DNA of 64,000 nucleotides from Fictibacillus solisalsi (GTDB taxonomy: Bacteria; Bacillota; Bacilli; Bacillales; Fictibacillaceae). The stretch is from positions 159,418-223,417 of the forward strand of contig NZ_FNHW01000001.1 in the NCBI RefSeq assembly GCF_900103485.1. Direction: 5' to 3'. The notes beneath the pieces were generated by a model. That model made no database searches. It saw nothing but the letters and a program-made list of their open reading frames with translations, and had not been told where the DNA came from. The translations under genes were made by a program, and so were the position numbers. Positions 40,548 through 49,045 of this stretch are shown here, piece after piece. Position 1 is the first letter of the stretch. Each line of letters starts with the position of its first letter.

Positions 40548-42662
40548 TTGGACGCAGATTGGTTTTTTCAAGTATCCGAAGAAATATATATTGTTTGCAA
40601 TGAACAAGGCATGATCCAACAGACGAACTCAGCTTGGAATAACCTCACTGGCTATGAACAACAGGAAATCCTTCACCGGCCATTCATCAGTTTTCTTCCA
40701 CCTGAACAGCATGAGCAGTTTACACGCTGGAGCAGAGGGCTACGTTCTTCAGGGTATGCCCATTTTGATTGTAAGATTATGATCAAAACAGGAGATATTA
40801 GACATGTGAAATGGACCCATGGAGCCATCGTTAATAATCAATTGTTATATTTAAAAGGGATTCTCTCGCCGATAAGTTATGGAAAAGCCGCGATTGAACT
40901 CCACAAATCCGTCATTGAAAAGCAAGCAGATCCGGCGGTTTTGATCGATCTTGAAACCAATGTACTGGCTTTAAATCCAGCTTATGAAGAATTGTTTGGC
41001 TGGACACAAGATGAAATGATCGGACGGACTTTACCTAACATTCCCCCGTTGCTGTATCCCAGTTTCCTTCATTATTTGGAAGTGGCGAAAACCGGCCAGA
41101 GAATTACAAATCCTGAAACACAGAGACTTAAAAAGAATGGAGAATTGATTAATGTATGCGTTACCTTTTCCTCGGTTAAAGATGAAAATGGCAATGTGAT
41201 TGCACTAAGTTCCGTAACAAGAGATATCTCCAAACGTAAACAGATCGAGTGGGAATTGGGAAAAAAGACAGCGGAATTGAAAGAAGCCAATAAACGGTGT
41301 GAAACGATTCTTGAAAGCATCACGGATGGATTCTATATATTGGATGAAGAATTACGATTCACCTATATGAACAAACCGCTGCAGAAGATGTGGAAGATTC
41401 CTGCGGAAGAGCTGCTCGGCAAGGTGATAACGGATGCTTTCCCGGTTGTTCTGCAGCATCCATTTAAAGAGAATTTCAGAAAAACCATCGAACAACAAGT
41501 TCCATGCAATTTTCAAGTGTATTCAGACACGCTCGGTAAATATTTTGATATTCGAACCTATCCAACGGACAATGGCATAGCAGTGTTTTTAAAAGATTAC
41601 ACCGAGCTTCAGAACGTTCTCCAGAGACTGCAGGAAAGCCAGGAAATTCTCCGCGAAATAACGGAGAATGCAAAGGAAAGCTTTTGTATCCATTCCCCCG
41701 ACTTCTCCAAAATCTATTTTTTAAGCGCTGGCGGGGAAGATATTTTAGGCAAGCCCTCAGCTGAAATACTGAACAACCCGGTGCTCGCCTTGCATTGTAT
41801 TCATCCGGAGGATCAGGAAGCAATGCGCTTAACCGGCAGAAAACGTCCTGAAACGATTATTAATATGGACTACCGTCTGAATCATCCAAAACGGGGACAG
41901 CGCTGGATCCGCTGGAGGCGATATCCTGTATTTCCGGTCAAAGATAAGGTTTTCAAAAACGTCAGCATCTGGGAGGATATCACCGATCTGAAAGAAAATG
42001 AACAACAGATCCAAAAAGCAGAGAAATTTGAGATTGTCAGTCAGCTGGCTGCCGGGGTTGCGCATGAAATTAGAAATCCTCTAACGACAATTAAAGGGTT
42101 TATGCAAATAAACCAGCATACTGGAAATATTCGGTACGCAGGGATTATCATGTCTGAGCTTGAAACGATCGAGCAAGTTCTTCATGAATTCCTAATTCTT
42201 GCAAAGCCGCACCATGAAATAAATCTTGTAAAGAAAAATATATCCCTTATATTGAAGGACCTCCTGAGACAGATGAAGAAAGAGCCCTTTCTGCAAAACA
42301 TTACGATGATTCCAGACCTGAATTTTGATCTTCCTTTCATCAAATGCGATGAAAGACACATTCGCCAGCTTATGTTAAATTTGTTCAAAAATGCTGCAGA
42401 CGCCATGCCGAATGGCGGTAAACTTTGGATATCTTCCTTTGTGGATGAGCATCAAGTGAATATCACCATCAGAGATGATGGCCAGGGAATGCCGGCTGAA
42501 CGTCTCGACCGGGTGGGAGAACCCTTTTATTCCAATAAAGAAAAAGGAATTGGTCTCGGATTGATGGTATCCAGGAAAATTATGCAGATTCATGAGGGAA
42601 CCATTGATCTGAAGAGTGAAGAAGGAAAAGGGACGACCGTTACCCTGCGGTTTCCACTATAA
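40548..42662 (+). CDS. multi-PAS sensor histidine kinase
   Basis: A 704-residue cytoplasmic kinase with four PAS-type domains (about residues 5-105, 118-240, 255-365 and 375-490). A HisKA domain follows with the phospho-acceptor in A-A-G-V-A-H-E-I-R-N-P-L-T-T-I-K-G-F, then an ATPase domain (N-box L-F-K-N-A-A-D-A-M, G1 D-D-G-Q-G-M-P, G2 G-I-G-L-G-L-M-V). It resembles sporulation kinases (KinA/KinE group) that feed the phosphorelay. No response regulator lies next to it, which fits that role. TTG at 40548 is 7 bases from AAAAGGAGG. Confidence 0.87.
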   Translation: MDADWFFQVSEEIYIVCNEQGMIQQTNSAWNNLTGYEQQEILHRPFISFLPPEQHEQFTRWSRGLRSSGYAHFDCKIMIKTGDIRHVKWTHGAIVNNQLLYLKGILSPISYGKAAIELHKSVIEKQADPAVLIDLETNVLALNPAYEELFGWTQDEMIGRTLPNIPPLLYPSFLHYLEVAKTGQRITNPETQRLKKNGELINVCVTFSSVKDENGNVIALSSVTRDISKRKQIEWELGKKTAELKEANKRCETILESITDGFYILDEELRFTYMNKPLQKMWKIPAEELLGKVITDAFPVVLQHPFKENFRKTIEQQVPCNFQVYSDTLGKYFDIRTYPTDNGIAVFLKDYTELQNVLQRLQESQEILREITENAKESFCIHSPDFSKIYFLSAGGEDILGKPSAEILNNPVLALHCIHPEDQEAMRLTGRKRPETIINMDYRLNHPKRGQRWIRWRRYPVFPVKDKVFKNVSIWEDITDLKENEQQIQKAEKFEIVSQLAAGVAHEIRNPLTTIKGFMQINQHTGNIRYAGIIMSELETIEQVLHEFLILAKPHHEINLVKKNISLILKDLLRQMKKEPFLQNITMIPDLNFDLPFIKCDERHIRQLMLNLFKNAADAMPNGGKLWISSFVDEHQVNITIRDDGQGMPAERLDRVGEPFYSNKEKGIGLGLMVSRKIMQIHEGTIDLKSEEGKGTTVTLRFPL

Positions 42663-42716
42663 AAAAAGCTGCCGCTCAGGTCCGAAGAAGATCCAGGCTT
42701 TGAGCAGCAGCTTTTT
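42662..42716. terminator. bidirectional terminator
   Basis: AAAAAGCTGC pairs with GCAGCTTTTT, with an inner CTCA/TGAG helix, between the kinase gene and the convergent pseudogene. Confidence 0.82.
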
Positions 42717-43477
42717 GCAGGTGCCAGTCTTTCGTGTTATGAGCATAAAGAAGGAGTACCGCTGTGGTGTAAAGAGCTTTAAACCGGGCCAGTTCTTGCG
42801 TCTCGGGAGTGACTTCACCGTAAATTTGATAAAAACGGTCACGGCCTTCGGGAGGAAGAAAACTGTATACGAAAGATAAATCCACAGCAGGATGGCCGAC
42901 ATGAACGTCACCCCAGTCGATAATACCGGCTATTACTCCCTCATTATTAACAAGCGTGTTGCGAATATGCAGATCCCCGTGGACAAGGACGGTTTGTCCG
43001 CTAATGTCATGAGGAATGGTATGGTCTCTAAAAACTCGAGCAGCCCTGGCTTAACGCTTCTTCAACAGGAAACGAGTGGAGCACGCGCAGAAAATTTGCG
43101 AGACATGCCGCTGATTGCATCCGCTCTTCATAAGGTAAATTCCCTGGCGGGTCTCCGGGAAGAAGAGGATACCCCGTAAACAGCCAGGGGAACATACCCG
43201 GTTCTGGCCGGCCAAAAAAGCAAGGAGTAGCAATAGGAATATGCAATTTCTTTGCCAGTTGTGGCAGCAGGGCATTTTCTGTTTTCAAAAGCGGCACGGC
43301 AATGGAGCGGCGGGGAAACCGAAATACATATTGTCCATTTACGGCATATACCGTATTGTCAAATCCTCTGCCAAGCTCAGCCACAAGGGCAGGCGATAAT
43401 TGTGGGAACTGAGCTTCAATGAGCTGTTTGGCGAGCAAGGGGGTAACGATGACTTCAGCATCCCATAGATTTCCCAA
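42676..43477 (-). pseudogene. aminoglycoside phosphotransferase (APH) family, broken
   Basis: Two frames together spell an APH-family enzyme. The first (TTG 43477 down to a stop near 43028) covers the N-lobe (E-L-G-R-G-F-D-N-T-V-Y, V-F-R-F-P-R-R). The second (from about 43030 to 42676) covers the catalytic part (V-L-V-H-G-D-L-H-I-R-N, I-I-D-W-G-D-V). They join at a T5 run near 43030 with a one-base offset. The helical stretch normally found between S-Q-G and the H-G-D loop is missing, so an internal deletion plus frame change is likely. AGGAGG still precedes the start. Confidence 0.8.
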
Positions 43478-43501
43478 AATGATCCTCCTACTGCGATAAT
43501 T

Positions 43502-44140
43502 TCATAGAATTAAATTATATAATCGATAGGAAAAATGACAAGCGAAACCTAAAAGGCACAGCCCGGCTAATATCATGATGGTTCTCATCACTTTCACGCT
43601 CATCAGTCTTTTGGAAAAATGAATGGTGCACACCAGGTTAAGATTCCATAAAAATAAGCCCAGCAGAATCGCGAAACTGCAGAGTACCGAAAAAACAACG
43701 GAATGGGAAGCAGTGAGAACATGCAGTGAGGTACCAAACACACCAAACCAAAAAATCAGGCTGATTGGATTGGCAATGGAAATCATGAACCCTGTCATAT
43801 AGGCGCTCTTTGGGCTGATTTCTTTAAATACTATATCTTGTCTGTCTTTTGTTTGAAAAGCATGGTGGAAGCTTTGCCAGCCCAATATCGTTAAAAGAAC
43901 GATCCCGATTACATACATACCGATCTGTACACCTGAGATCCGCATGACATCCCCCAGGCCAAAATAAATGCCTAATAGCAACAGTACATCTCCTGTCAAT
44001 CCGCCGAGTCCCACACACCAAGAGGCTAAAAATCCTCCTGTTAATCCACGTCTCATAACTTCAATATTCATCGGACCGATCGGTGCGGCCAAACTTAACC
44101 CCAACACGATAAAATGAATAAATGTCACCCAATCCTTCAT
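43502..44140 (-). CDS. LysE family exporter
   Basis: A 212-residue LysE/RhtB-type amino acid or metabolite exporter with six transmembrane segments. The family motif A-A-P-I-G-P-M-N-I-E-V-M-R-R-G-L-T-G-G is in TM1-2 and I-S-I-A-N-P-I-S-L-I-F-W-F-G-V in TM4. The substrate is unknown. ATG at 44140 follows AAGGAG at 8 bases; the extension to 44230 lacks a site. It lies just upstream of the broken APH gene on the same strand. Confidence 0.87.
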   Translation of the reverse strand: MKDWVTFIHFIVLGLSLAAPIGPMNIEVMRRGLTGGFLASWCVGLGGLTGDVLLLLGIYFGLGDVMRISGVQIGMYVIGIVLLTILGWQSFHHAFQTKDRQDIVFKEISPKSAYMTGFMISIANPISLIFWFGVFGTSLHVLTASHSVVFSVLCSFAILLGLFLWNLNLVCTIHFSKRLMSVKVMRTIMILAGLCLLGFACHFSYRLYNLIL

Positions 44141-44296
44141 TCTCGCCACTCCTTCTTGTCCATTCACTAATTCTATGGTGTTGATGGACAAGACATGCCT
44201 GTCAGTCGCTGTATTCAAAACACCCATCATGTTTTATGATATCTAAAATGTGGAAGATAACGGATGTACTTAAAAGAAGTAAGGGAGGATTTTTTA

Positions 44297-45748
44297 GTGC
44301 AACCACATAAGCTTTACATTAATGGTGAATATGTACCTTCCACATCCGATGAGACGATTGATATCCTCAACCCGTCAACGGAAGAGGTGATCTCTTCTAT
44401 TTATAACGGGACTGAAGAAGATGTTGATAAAGCAATTAACGCGGCGTTTGAAGCCCAAAAGCAATGGGAGAAGGTTCCGAGCTTCAAACGGGGAAAAGCA
44501 GTCCGAAAGCTCGGGGACTTGATACAGGAGAAAAGAGAAACCTTCATTCAGCTGCTGTCTGAAGAACAGGGTAAGCCGTACGATGCGGCCAGCATGGAGG
44601 TTGATACAGCGATTGAGTATTTCCACTACATGTCTGAATGGGCGCGCCGCATTGAAGGGGAGATCATTCCCAGCGACCGGCCAAATGAAAATATATTCCT
44701 CTACCGCAAACCAATCGGTGTCGTGGCCGGTATTGTTCCATGGAATTTTCCAGTATTTATTTTAGCAAGAAAGGTTGCGACCGCGCTTATTACAGGGTGC
44801 TCCATAGTCCTGAAACCGAGCCAGCAGACTCCGAACACGGCAGTCGAGTTCACTAAGCTCATCGATAGCATGAAAGAGGAAATTCCGGCAGGCGTTTATA
44901 ATTTGGTTACCGGTAAAGGATCGGTAATCGGCAATGCGATGGCCTCCCATCCGAAAGTAGGCATCGTGACGATGACAGGCAGCATCGGTGCCGGCTCGAA
45001 AGTTATGGAAGCAGCCGCCAAAAATATCACAAAAGTGAACCTTGAACTTGGAGGCAAAGCACCGGCCATCGTCACTCAGCATGCGGATCTTGATTTGGCC
45101 GTGGAAAAAATTAAAACGTCAAGAATTACAAATGCCGGGCAGGCTTGTACGAACGCTGAACGTGTCTATGTTCATGAAAGTGTGGCTGATGCATTTGTCG
45201 ATAAAATGGTCAACGCAATGAGAGATACCACCATTGGCAAGGCATCGAAAGAACATACAGAAATGGGGCCGCTGGTCAGCCAGGACAGGCTGGAAACCGT
45301 TCATGAAATGGTGGAGAATGCCGTCAGCAGTGGAGCCAAGGTTGCAACAGGCGGCAAGCGTGCGGATATGGATAAGGGGTTCTTTTATGAACCGACGGTT
45401 ATTACGAATGTCACTCAGGATATGGAAATTATCCAGCAGGAGATCTTTGGACCTGTTTTGCCGGTTGTGACCTACAGCACTCTAGACCAGGCCATTGAAT
45501 GGGCAAATGATTCAGAGTATGGATTGTCTTCTTCCATCTATACAGAGAACGTACATGAAGCAATGAGAGCGGCCAACGAATTGAAATTTGGAGAAACGTT
45601 CGTGAACCGCGAAAACTTTGAAGCGATTCAGGGCTATCACGCCGGCCAGAGAAAGTCCGGACTGGGCGGTGCGGACGGCAAGCACGGCATCGAAGACTTC
45701 CTCGTCACCCAAGCAGTCTATATGGAATACAAGAATGATATTCAATAA
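44297..45748 (+). CDS. aldehyde dehydrogenase (AldA-like)
   Basis: A 483-residue NAD(P)-dependent aldehyde dehydrogenase. Catalytic Cys is in N-A-G-Q-A-C-T-N-A-E-R and the general base Glu in V-N-L-E-L-G-G-K-A-P. The C-terminal F-V-N-R-E-N-F-E-A-I-Q-G-Y-H-A-G-Q-R-K-S-G-L-G-G-A-D-G-K-H-G closely resembles lactaldehyde/glycolaldehyde dehydrogenase AldA. GTG at 44297 follows GGGAGG at 8 bases. It is monocistronic with a very strong terminator. Confidence 0.9.
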   Translation: MQPHKLYINGEYVPSTSDETIDILNPSTEEVISSIYNGTEEDVDKAINAAFEAQKQWEKVPSFKRGKAVRKLGDLIQEKRETFIQLLSEEQGKPYDAASMEVDTAIEYFHYMSEWARRIEGEIIPSDRPNENIFLYRKPIGVVAGIVPWNFPVFILARKVATALITGCSIVLKPSQQTPNTAVEFTKLIDSMKEEIPAGVYNLVTGKGSVIGNAMASHPKVGIVTMTGSIGAGSKVMEAAAKNITKVNLELGGKAPAIVTQHADLDLAVEKIKTSRITNAGQACTNAERVYVHESVADAFVDKMVNAMRDTTIGKASKEHTEMGPLVSQDRLETVHEMVENAVSSGAKVATGGKRADMDKGFFYEPTVITNVTQDMEIIQQEIFGPVLPVVTYSTLDQAIEWANDSEYGLSSSIYTENVHEAMRAANELKFGETFVNRENFEAIQGYHAGQRKSGLGGADGKHGIEDFLVTQAVYMEYKNDIQ

Positions 45749-45752
45749 GGAA

Positions 45753-45793
45753 ACCTGGAAGAGCCCGGCATGGGATGCCGGGCTCTTCCAGGT
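45753..45793 (+). terminator. 18-bp perfect stem terminator
   Basis: 45753-45770 pairs perfectly with 45776-45793 around TGGGA, directly after the aldehyde dehydrogenase gene. No strong T-tract follows, but the stem is exceptional. Confidence 0.75.
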
Positions 45794-45827
45794 ATTGTTA
45801 AGAGGTTCATGTTGTATAATAAAATAG

Positions 45828-45979
45828 AAAAAAGACGTCCATCAGGACGTCTTTTGGCGTTTTGCGGCGAGAGACAGCACTCCACATTGTGCATTGCCTT
45901 AATCGGCGGGTCAATCTCGTCTTATGCAAAATAAGCTCATCGCAAAAGTAAGTATATCATGATTAAATTGAAAAGAGAA
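45828..45979 (-). ncRNA. candidate small structured RNA
   Basis: Read on the minus strand, a TATACT -10 box (plus 45951-45956) with a weak -35 (plus 45974-45979) is followed by a transcript of about 118 bases. Its ends pair as TTTTGCG (plus 45947-45941) with CGCAAAA (plus 45866-45860), enclosing GAG/CTC, GCAC/GTGC and GCC/GGC helices. It ends in a perfect terminator (GGACGTC-type 11-bp stem and T6, plus 45855-45828). No ORF or downstream minus-strand gene exists, so a stand-alone RNA is the best reading. It matches no family I know. Confidence 0.5.
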
Positions 45980-46067
45980 GCACAACTTAGAAACAGTAAG
46001 TCATTGCCTCCTAGTATCGTGTATGATAGTATAAAACGATAAATTTACATAAAAAGGAATGTGGTGC

Positions 46068-47294
46068 ATGAGTAGGATTCCTTTTCTTAGTTTCTGGACA
46101 GCGCAAACGAGTATTTCCCTCGCTGATGCGGTCTATATCATGGTGATTACTACCTTTATCTTTCAAATGACAGGCTCGCCGCTTCTTTCCTCGCTTTTTC
46201 CTTTGTTTCAAGCAGTTTCCCGTCTTTCAGGAGGATTTACATCCCCCCTGCTTCTTCAAAGGTTTCCCTTCAACAAACTGCTTTTGATTCTAGAGGGATG
46301 CAAAGCCGTGCTCGTGGTCGTTCTTCTTGCCGGATTCGATTTCATTACCGGACATTTGCCAGTATTGTTTGCGTTCATTTTACTTATTTCCTGTACAGAA
46401 GGATGGGCGGATCCTCTTCTTAGTTCTGTCATCCCGAAAATTATGGAGACAGAGAAATTGGTTAAGGCTAACAGTGCTCTCGCCATTACGAATCAAGCCG
46501 TTCAGATCGCAGGATATACTTTCACTGGATATGCGGTGATACGCTTGGGACACCAGCCTGTTTTGATTGTTACTGTCATTTTGATGGTCCTTGCTGTGTG
46601 CTGCCTGCTCATTTGCAGCCGCTATCTGCCGGAAGTAGAAGGAAGAGCGCCGGCCACAAAAGCGAAATGGAACACGATCAAAGAGGGCTGGGTATTATTA
46701 TGGAGAGTTCCCACGCTTCGTACGGTCACCTTGATGGATGCCATCGAAGGAATGGCAGGTTCCATTTGGATTGGAGCCCTGACACTGGTCTATGTAAAAG
46801 AAGTGCTTCATGAGGGAGAGCAGTGGTGGGGATTCATCAATGCCAGCTATTATGCAGGTACCATTATCGGCGGACTTTGCACACTGTGGCTGGCTAACAA
46901 AATCCAAAAACATCTTATAGTAAGCATGGCCGCTGGCTCGTTTTTCTTTAGCCTCTTTACCCTTTTATACGGCCTGACAAGTGCTCCCTATTTTGCTCTG
47001 ATTCTATGTGTTGCGATGGGGCCTGTCTATCAAATCAGGGATGTCGCTCAGCAGACGGCTTTTCAGAGCAATATCGGAAGTGAGCATCTGCCCAAGGTAT
47101 ATGCCAGCCGCGGGACACTGCTGTCCATCATTTCCAGTCTCTCGATCTTTTTAATGGGATTGGTAGCCGAGCATCTAGGTATCCGTGCCGTTTATATTTT
47201 AGGAGCGGTACTCATTATGGGATCAGCCCTTTTATCCTTTTCTTTACTGCAGGTGAACAAACGGGAACGTACTGAAGTAAGCCGTACCTTATAA
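46068..47294 (+). CDS. MFS transporter
   Basis: A 408-residue major facilitator of about 12 transmembrane helices, of the MFS_3-like drug-exporter group (R-I-P-F-L-S-F-W-T-A-Q-T-S-I-S-L at the start, and A-L-A-I-T-N-Q-A-V-Q-I-A-G-Y mid-protein). The substrate is not known. ATG at 46068 is 9 bases from AAGGA, while the ATG at 46059 touches it. It is followed closely by a YbaK-type gene, 33 bases away, without an obvious terminator. Confidence 0.82.
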   Translation: MSRIPFLSFWTAQTSISLADAVYIMVITTFIFQMTGSPLLSSLFPLFQAVSRLSGGFTSPLLLQRFPFNKLLLILEGCKAVLVVVLLAGFDFITGHLPVLFAFILLISCTEGWADPLLSSVIPKIMETEKLVKANSALAITNQAVQIAGYTFTGYAVIRLGHQPVLIVTVILMVLAVCCLLICSRYLPEVEGRAPATKAKWNTIKEGWVLLWRVPTLRTVTLMDAIEGMAGSIWIGALTLVYVKEVLHEGEQWWGFINASYYAGTIIGGLCTLWLANKIQKHLIVSMAAGSFFFSLFTLLYGLTSAPYFALILCVAMGPVYQIRDVAQQTAFQSNIGSEHLPKVYASRGTLLSIISSLSIFLMGLVAEHLGIRAVYILGAVLIMGSALLSFSLLQVNKRERTEVSRTL

Positions 47295-47327
47295 GGGCAT
47301 AAAAAAAGCAAGTGAAGGAGTTTTTTT

Positions 47328-47804
47328 ATGAAAAAAGTAAAAACGAATGCGATGAGAATTCTGGACAAAGAAAAAATAGTCTATGAACCAATGAATTACA
47401 GTACGGATGACGGAAAAATAGATGGCGTGTCTGTTGCCCATAAAATCGGAAGAGAGCCGGGATCCGTATACAAGACACTGGTGGCGCAGGGGGCCGGAAA
47501 GGAATATTACGTTTTTGTAATCCCGGTGGAAGAGGAGCTGGATTTGAAAAAAGCAGCAAAGGCAGCTGGGGAGAAAAAAGTAGAGATGCTGGCGGTCAAA
47601 GAACTGCTTCCTGTCACAGGGTATGTCCGTGGCGGTTGTTCGCCGATCGGGATGAAAAAGCTTTATTTTACAATTGTCGAAGAGCAAGCAGCACAGCTGC
47701 AAACGGTCATTGTAAGCGCGGGGAAAATCGGTTATCAAGTAGAATTGTCTCCTCAAGATTTAATCAATGTAACAAAAGGCCGTTATGGGGATGTATCGAA
47801 ATAA
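47328..47804 (+). CDS. ybaK: Cys-tRNA(Pro) deacylase, YbaK type
   Basis: A 158-residue trans-editing enzyme that hydrolyses Cys-tRNA(Pro) mischarged by prolyl-tRNA synthetase. Typical features: K-T-N-A-M-R-I-L-D at the start, G-S-V-Y-K-T-L-V-A (catalytic Lys), V-I-P-V-E-E-E-L-D-L-K-K-A-A, and Y-V-R-G-G-C-S-P-I-G-M-K-K. AAGGAG precedes the ATG. It probably shares a transcript with the MFS gene. A second YbaK-domain protein is encoded at 50135. Confidence 0.9.
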   Translation: MKKVKTNAMRILDKEKIVYEPMNYSTDDGKIDGVSVAHKIGREPGSVYKTLVAQGAGKEYYVFVIPVEEELDLKKAAKAAGEKKVEMLAVKELLPVTGYVRGGCSPIGMKKLYFTIVEEQAAQLQTVIVSAGKIGYQVELSPQDLINVTKGRYGDVSK

Positions 47805-47818
47805 CTGGAAGGAAGACC

Positions 47819-47867
47819 TTACAACATTGTAAGAAAGTTGTAAGATGTCTCGATGTCGAATTATACA
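47819..47867 (+). promoter_or_regulatory. BceR-type box and promoter of the bcrC-like gene
   Basis: TTACA-ACAT-TGTAA (47819-47832) matches the TNACA-N4-TGTAA box of BceR-like response regulators. A further GTTGTAAG half-site (47837-47844) overlaps the -35 region and TATACA (47862-47867) is the -10. The box lies just upstream of the -35, where an activator would bind. Confidence 0.6.
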
Positions 47868-47931
47868 TTTTTCTTATAGATTAGAAAGAGAAAAAAGAAA
47901 AAGGATATTTTAAAATTACAGGGGGTATTAA

Positions 47932-48495
47932 ATGGATTTTACTCAATTTAATAATGAGACGTTTCGAAGCATTAATCAGTGGGCGGATCCCTCATCTGCT
48001 GTAAATCCCATTATGGTGTTTATGGCAGAGTATATGTTGTATATTTTGGTAATCGTGTTGATCGGTTATGCTTTGACCCGTTCCAAGCGCAATAGGCTGA
48101 TGGTGGTTTTCGCGATTGTAAGCTGTCTGGTGGCAGAGATCCTCGGGCGGCTGGCAGGGTTGTTCTATTCTCATCATCAACCGTTTTCCGTACTGCAGGA
48201 TGCGAACCAGTTAATTGAACACGCCATAGATAACTCCTTTCCAAGCGACCATTCAATTATTTTTTTCTCCGTCTGTACGGTTTTGTTGCTTTTCAAAAGG
48301 AAAACAGGAACCGTATGGATGTTCATAGCATGCTGTGTGGCCATCTCCCGTGTCTGGGTTGGAGTGCATTACCCGGTGGATGTGGTTACAGGCGGGATGC
48401 TCGGTATTTTTTCTGCGGTACTCGTAGTAAAAACTATGTCCGCTATGCCTTTTGCCAAAATGGATTCTTCAAAAAAGGGAGTCGAATATCTTTAA
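47932..48495 (+). CDS. bcrC: undecaprenyl-diphosphatase, BcrC-like PAP2 protein
   Basis: A 187-residue membrane phosphatase of the PAP2 superfamily that recycles undecaprenyl pyrophosphate and confers bacitracin tolerance. Five to six transmembrane helices carry the phosphatase motifs P-S-D-H (104-107) and S-R-V-W-V-G-V-H-Y-P-V-D (Arg140, His146, Asp150). The first motif appears as H-H-Q-P-F near residue 81. Overall layout and length match B. subtilis BcrC. AGGGGG precedes the ATG and a BceR-type box lies in the promoter. Confidence 0.85.
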   Translation: MDFTQFNNETFRSINQWADPSSAVNPIMVFMAEYMLYILVIVLIGYALTRSKRNRLMVVFAIVSCLVAEILGRLAGLFYSHHQPFSVLQDANQLIEHAIDNSFPSDHSIIFFSVCTVLLLFKRKTGTVWMFIACCVAISRVWVGVHYPVDVVTGGMLGIFSAVLVVKTMSAMPFAKMDSSKKGVEYL

Positions 48496-48502
48496 AATGT
48501 AT

Positions 48503-48534
48503 CGGTTCAGTTAAACAACTGGACCGTTTTTTTT
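48503..48534 (+). terminator. terminator of the bcrC-like gene
   Basis: CGGTTCAGTT pairs with AACTGGACCG (one G-U), 4-base loop, then T8. Confidence 0.87.
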
Positions 48535-48586
48535 GCTATAATAGACGGAATATTTCGCACTGTAAATAGAGAAAGGAAGAATTAAA

Positions 48587-49030
48587 GTGCCGCTCACCAC
48601 TGTTTTAATTACCAATGAGAATGTGGATGGCTGTGTTTCGCTTTATCAGCAGGTGTTCAACTGTGAACCCTGGAACGAGAGCTGGACGAACGAAACGGCA
48701 GGGGAAAGATTACGCGATCTTGTGTATACCCCGAAGTTTTTCGGAATTATGTTTTATGAAGGAGAAATGCTGGCGGGATTCATCGCAGGCAACTGCAAGA
48801 GAACCTACCAAGGACTTACCTACTATATCGCGGAATGCTGCGTGAACCCAGAGATTCAAGGTAAAGGCTATGGATCAAAAATGTTAAAGTTCCTGGAGAA
48901 AGAACTAAAAGGAAGAGGAGTACGGAGCATTTATTTGTTAACCGCAACAGAGGGGCTTGCTCAAACGTTTTATGAGAAAAACGGATACCTTGTGAACGAA
49001 AACCGAATGGTCATGAATAAAAGCCTTTAA
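48587..49030 (+). CDS. GNAT family acetyltransferase
   Basis: A 147-residue GNAT enzyme. Y-Y-I-A-E-C-C-V-N-P-E-I-Q-G-K-G-Y-G-S-K-M-L holds the acetyl-CoA loop (Q-G-K-G-Y-G), and L-T-A-T-E-G-L-A-Q-T-F-Y-E-K-N-G-Y is the usual C-terminal helix. It starts at GTG 48587, 7 bases after AAGGAAG. It precedes an MccF-like peptidase gene by 15 bases, so the two form an operon. In microcin C systems MccE acetyltransferase and MccF act together, which makes the pairing suggestive, though not proof. Confidence 0.85.
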   Translation: MPLTTVLITNENVDGCVSLYQQVFNCEPWNESWTNETAGERLRDLVYTPKFFGIMFYEGEMLAGFIAGNCKRTYQGLTYYIAECCVNPEIQGKGYGSKMLKFLEKELKGRGVRSIYLLTATEGLAQTFYEKNGYLVNENRMVMNKSL

Positions 49031-49045
49031 AAGGGGGAAACCGCA

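Noticed and set aside
42892-43179. 95-codon plus-strand ORF antisense to the APH pseudogene
   Set aside because: Its reverse strand encodes the recognisable H-G-D-L-H catalytic loop; the plus frame has no RBS or domain.
45828-45960. tRNA or T-box leader in the structured minus-strand region
   Set aside because: No T-loop (GGTTCAA-type) or CCA end and no T-box sequence (GTGGTACCGCG-type) on either strand.
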